Assembly: GCA_902826385.1 (NCBI GenBank)
Contig: CADEEU010000104.1
Location: forward strand, 1 to 8,453
Reading direction: 5' to 3'
Source: an uncultured Acidobacteriota bacterium
GTDB lineage: Bacteria; Acidobacteriota; Blastocatellia; Pyrinomonadales; Pyrinomonadaceae
DNA length: 8,453 nucleotides
The notes under the pieces were generated by a model that was not told the origin of the DNA, did no database searches, and saw nothing but the letters and a program-made list of their open reading frames with translations. This document shows, piece by piece, positions 6,032 through 8,453 of this stretch. A program made the position numbers and the translations under genes. How positions within the stretch are numbered: the stretch's first letter is position 1; every line of letters starts with the position of its first letter.

Positions 6032-6796
6032 ATGATATTAGATAAATTTAAACTACACGGAAAGACCGCATTTGTAACAGGTTCATCCTCTGGTTTGGGT
6101 CAGGCGATGGCAATCGCACTTGCCGAAGCGGGCGCCGACGTTGTGTGTCATGCCAGCAAGAAAAACGGAGCAGAAGAAACCGTCTCATTGATCGAAAACC
6201 TGGGCAGACGTACCACCGAGGTCTTTGGAGACATGACGGACAAGGCGGTTCCCGGCCGTCTAATCTCAGAGGTTATCGACACCTTTGGGCAGCTAGATAT
6301 TTTGGTTAACAATGCCGGAACTATCCGCCGAGCGCCGGCCGTCGAATTTAGTGACGAAGACTGGGAATTTGTCCTGGCCGTGAACCTCTCTTCGGTCTTC
6401 CGTCTTTCTCAAGCCGCAGCTGCCCAAATGATCGACAGAGGCAGCGGAAAGATAGTCAACATTGCTTCCCTGCTTTCATTTCAAGGCGGCATAACCGTTC
6501 CGGCCTACACCGCGTCAAAATCTGGCGTGGCCGGTCTGACCAAGGCGTTGTCAAATGAGTGGGCAAGACACAATATCAATGTCAATGCCATTGCACCGGG
6601 CTATTTTGCAACTAATAACACCGCTGCTCTGCGAGAGGATGAAACCCGCAACCGTCAGATACTTGAGAGAATTCCGGCCGGACGCTGGGGCGAACCTGAA
6701 GAACTCGCCGGCGCAATCGTATATCTTAGTTCCGCCGCGAGCGATTATATGCACGGACACATTTTGACCGTCGACGGCGGATGGATGGGAAGATAA
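6032..6796 (+). CDS. kduD: 2-deoxy-D-gluconate 3-dehydrogenase / 2-keto-3-deoxygluconate 5-dehydrogenase KduD
   Basis: A 254-residue SDR that reduces 2,5-diketo-3-deoxygluconate (DKII) to 2-keto-3-deoxygluconate with NAD(P)H in the cytoplasm. The cofactor motif TGSSSGLG (16-23), NNAG (93-96), N118, S146 and Y159-x3-K163 are all intact. The C-terminal half carries the blocks that mark KduD among SDRs: NNTAALREDETRN, ILERIPAGRWGEP and a final HILTVDGGWMGR. Length and start (MILDKFKLHGK) match the family, although no Shine-Dalgarno sequence precedes the ATG. It lies 84 nt after the isomerase, in the usual kduI-kduD order, and ends 9 nt from the stop of the opposing GH105 gene. This is the most securely identified enzyme in the window and anchors the pathway assignment. 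Confidence 0.95.
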   Translation: MILDKFKLHGKTAFVTGSSSGLGQAMAIALAEAGADVVCHASKKNGAEETVSLIENLGRRTTEVFGDMTDKAVPGRLISEVIDTFGQLDILVNNAGTIRRAPAVEFSDEDWEFVLAVNLSSVFRLSQAAAAQMIDRGSGKIVNIASLLSFQGGITVPAYTASKSGVAGLTKALSNEWARHNINVNAIAPGYFATNNTAALREDETRNRQILERIPAGRWGEPEELAGAIVYLSSAASDYMHGHILTVDGGWMGR

Positions 6797-6805
6797 CGAA
6801 AGATC

Positions 6806-8453
6806 CTACAACCTTCGTTTCGCCGTATTCCCTAGCAGCCAACTCACTAATTCCTGCGCAGCCTGATGATTTTGAAACGCGCCCTTTAATCGCCGGCCAT
6901 CGACATATTCGTTATAGAGCCACGGGTCACCGACCGCAAAAACGCGTCCCTTTCCGTGTCTGACGGCGACCGCGATCGGCTCATTATTTATAGAGAGGAT
7001 CGTTTGGGCTCTGCCCGATATTTTTATCGTTGATACTTCTTTCAAATGAAGTTCGCGGGTTTTTTTGAAGATCGGATTATTGTTCCCAACCGTGACCAGG
7101 CCTTGTTCGAATTTCTCACCTTGAACACGATTTTTACTATCTTTATTGAATTCAAAACCGAAGGCGTTGGCCAGTTTGTTCCAGTTTTCAAATTCGCAGT
7201 TGCCAAAATCGTTTCCAAGCATCACTAACGTGCCGCCGCGCTTTACCCAGTCGGAAATATTATTGATGTCCTGTGCGGCTATGAAATTTGGTTTCGCAGT
7301 TTCTTTCTCTGTATCTGGGTCAACGATTATGTAAACATCTGCGCCAGCTAAATTTCGTGCGTTTGGAGCTTGGCTTAAAGTCCCGAGTTGAGCCCCCGCA
7401 GCCTCAAACTGTTTGCCCCAGACGTAGTAGCCCGGATGATTCAGCTCGTCCCATTTGTAATGCCACACGGTTCCATCCGGTTTAACCTCGTGATTAAAGT
7501 AGTCATCAAGGACTACATTTTTCGCCTTGCCCGGGTAACCTTTCTCGAGCTTTTCCATTTCGACTGCCGCTTTGATCGCGGCACCGAGCCCTTTCGGATC
7601 GTTGACTACGACTTTCTCGCTCATGTAGTAGTCGTAACTTCCGTCGCGGTACGGGTTTCCCCCAAGTCCCGCTACCGATACCGTGCCGAGCCAGTCAATG
7701 TCGCCGTTCGGCAATTCGCCGATGAATTTTTGCTTGACCCCTGCCCAGCCTTTTCGCACAACCGGTAAATACTTTTGAGGCAAATCACGCGTTCTGATGC
7801 CTTTTGCTATCGCGTAAATAAACATCGCGGCGGCGGACGATTCCTGGTAGTTCTTTTCTCTACCGGGCATATCGAGAACCTGCCACCATAGGCCGTCTTT
7901 GTCCTGGACTTTTGCGATCGCCTCGGCCTCGCGGTTCAGAATGGCCGCAAGCTCGGCCCGACGCGGATGGTCCTTTGGAAAATGCTCAAGCGTATCGACC
8001 AACGCCATCGCAAACCAACCCATCGCCCGTCCCCAGAAGTGAGGGCTCAATCCCGTGTCTTTGTTTGCCCAACGCTGTTGTTTCGATTCATCCCAGCCGT
8101 GATAGAGCAAGCCTGTCCTAGGATCGCGCGCATGTTTCTCCATCCAAACGAACTGATTTGCGATATCGTCCCAGTTGTCTTCGTTGAATACTTTCGAGTA
8201 TTCCGCATAGAAAGGCTGCGCCATGTAGAGCCCGTCCAGCCACATCTGGTACGGATAAATCTTCTTATGCCAGAATCCGCCTTCATTGGTCCGAGGATGA
8301 GATTTCAGTTGCGAGCGAAGCAACTGTACCGCTTTCAAATACTTTTCCTCTCCCGTGACTCGATAAAGGAGCATCGCCGCCTTACCCGGAGTTACGTGGT
8401 CGATATTGTATTCGTCTCCAGCGTAGGTCTTGATGCTTCCGTCCGCTTCGATC
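6806..8453 (-). CDS. GH105 unsaturated rhamnogalacturonyl hydrolase with C-terminal DUF4350-like domain (N-terminus beyond right edge)
   Basis: The reading frame stays open to the window edge, giving 548 residues of a longer protein; the internal ATG at 8374 is not the start. Fragment residues 1-305 match the GH105 (YteR/RhiN-type) alpha/alpha-barrel: GDEYNIDHVTPGK (12-24), HPRTNEGGFWHK (52-63), MWLDGLYM (70-77), HGWDE (118-122), FWGRAMGWFAMALVD (139-153) and YQESSAAAMFIYAI (202-215). D73 and D121 are candidates for the active-site acids. Such enzymes remove the 4,5-unsaturated uronic acid from lyase-made oligosaccharides, yielding the substrate of the KduI step. Residues from about 337 to the end form a separate Rossmann-like part (DVYIIVDPDT, ISDWVKRGGTLVMLGNDFG, GKGRVFAVGDPW) like DUF4350/GATase-type domains. 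Any signal peptide lies outside the window, so location is unknown. It converges on kduD. Confidence 0.92.
   Translation of the reverse strand, partial: IEADGSIKTYAGDEYNIDHVTPGKAAMLLYRVTGEEKYLKAVQLLRSQLKSHPRTNEGGFWHKKIYPYQMWLDGLYMAQPFYAEYSKVFNEDNWDDIANQFVWMEKHARDPRTGLLYHGWDESKQQRWANKDTGLSPHFWGRAMGWFAMALVDTLEHFPKDHPRRAELAAILNREAEAIAKVQDKDGLWWQVLDMPGREKNYQESSAAAMFIYAIAKGIRTRDLPQKYLPVVRKGWAGVKQKFIGELPNGDIDWLGTVSVAGLGGNPYRDGSYDYYMSEKVVVNDPKGLGAAIKAAVEMEKLEKGYPGKAKNVVLDDYFNHEVKPDGTVWHYKWDELNHPGYYVWGKQFEAAGAQLGTLSQAPNARNLAGADVYIIVDPDTEKETAKPNFIAAQDINNISDWVKRGGTLVMLGNDFGNCEFENWNKLANAFGFEFNKDSKNRVQGEKFEQGLVTVGNNNPIFKKTRELHLKEVSTIKISGRAQTILSINNEPIAVAVRHGKGRVFAVGDPWLYNEYVDGRRLKGAFQNHQAAQELVSWLLGNTAKRRL

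Noticed and set aside
1..8453. CRISPR arrays, tRNA/rRNA, insertion sequences, phage or defence genes
   Set aside because: I saw no regularly spaced repeats, no cloverleaf-like or rRNA segments, no transposase or integrase motifs and no terminal inverted repeats. The coding style looks uniform across the window.

Overview
The window looks like one carbohydrate-utilisation locus for uronic acids, of the kind released from pectin or rhamnogalacturonan. Base composition is balanced, coding density is high and most genes have weak Shine-Dalgarno signals. The gene set (GH105 with an extra C-terminal domain, KduD, an IolB-type isomerase, a UxaA/GarD-family dehydratase, an ExuT-like MFS carrier) suits a free-living plant-polymer degrader. 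The protein wording reminds me of Acidobacteriota (Blastocatellia-like) or a similar soil lineage, but this is an impression: no marker gene is present.

Layout. Two gene sets diverge from a regulatory region at about 2330-2551. Leftwards (minus strand) run an SDR dehydrogenase (1553-2329), a creatinase-like M24 protein (407-1519) and the N-terminal part of an ExuT-type MFS transporter (401 down to the left edge). The gaps are 33 and 5 nt, so this is very probably one operon. Rightwards (plus strand) run a NagB/6-phosphogluconolactonase-fold protein with a Tat-like N-terminus (2552-3484), a UxaA/GarD-family dehydratase (3488-5062), an IolB/KduI-family isomerase (5123-5947) and KduD (6032-6796). 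Converging on these from the right edge is a GH105 unsaturated rhamnogalacturonyl hydrolase with a C-terminal DUF4350-like domain (6806-8453, N-terminus outside the window). No stretch longer than 300 nt lacks a gene.

How the genes may work together (inference from known pathways). GH105 cleaves the unsaturated uronyl residue left by polysaccharide lyases. The released 4-deoxy-5-keto uronate would be isomerised by the IolB/KduI protein and reduced by KduD to 2-keto-3-deoxygluconate (KDG). The UxaA-family enzyme would feed the same KDG pool from an aldonate such as altronate. The ExuT-like carrier would import uronate, and the first SDR probably interconverts a keto-uronate and an aldonate. 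KDG kinase and aldolase, a uronate isomerase and a regulator are not in the window.

The less ordinary points are: a NagB-fold protein with a Tat-like leader and altered catalytic and phosphate-loop positions; an M24 protein that lacks both aspartate metal ligands yet sits in a sugar operon; an IolB-type protein in the KduI position; changed histidines in the SAF domain of the dehydratase; and paired TGGT-N3-ACCA operators flanking the divergent promoters. None of these proves a new system. Together they suggest a variant uronate pathway with two or three unassigned steps.
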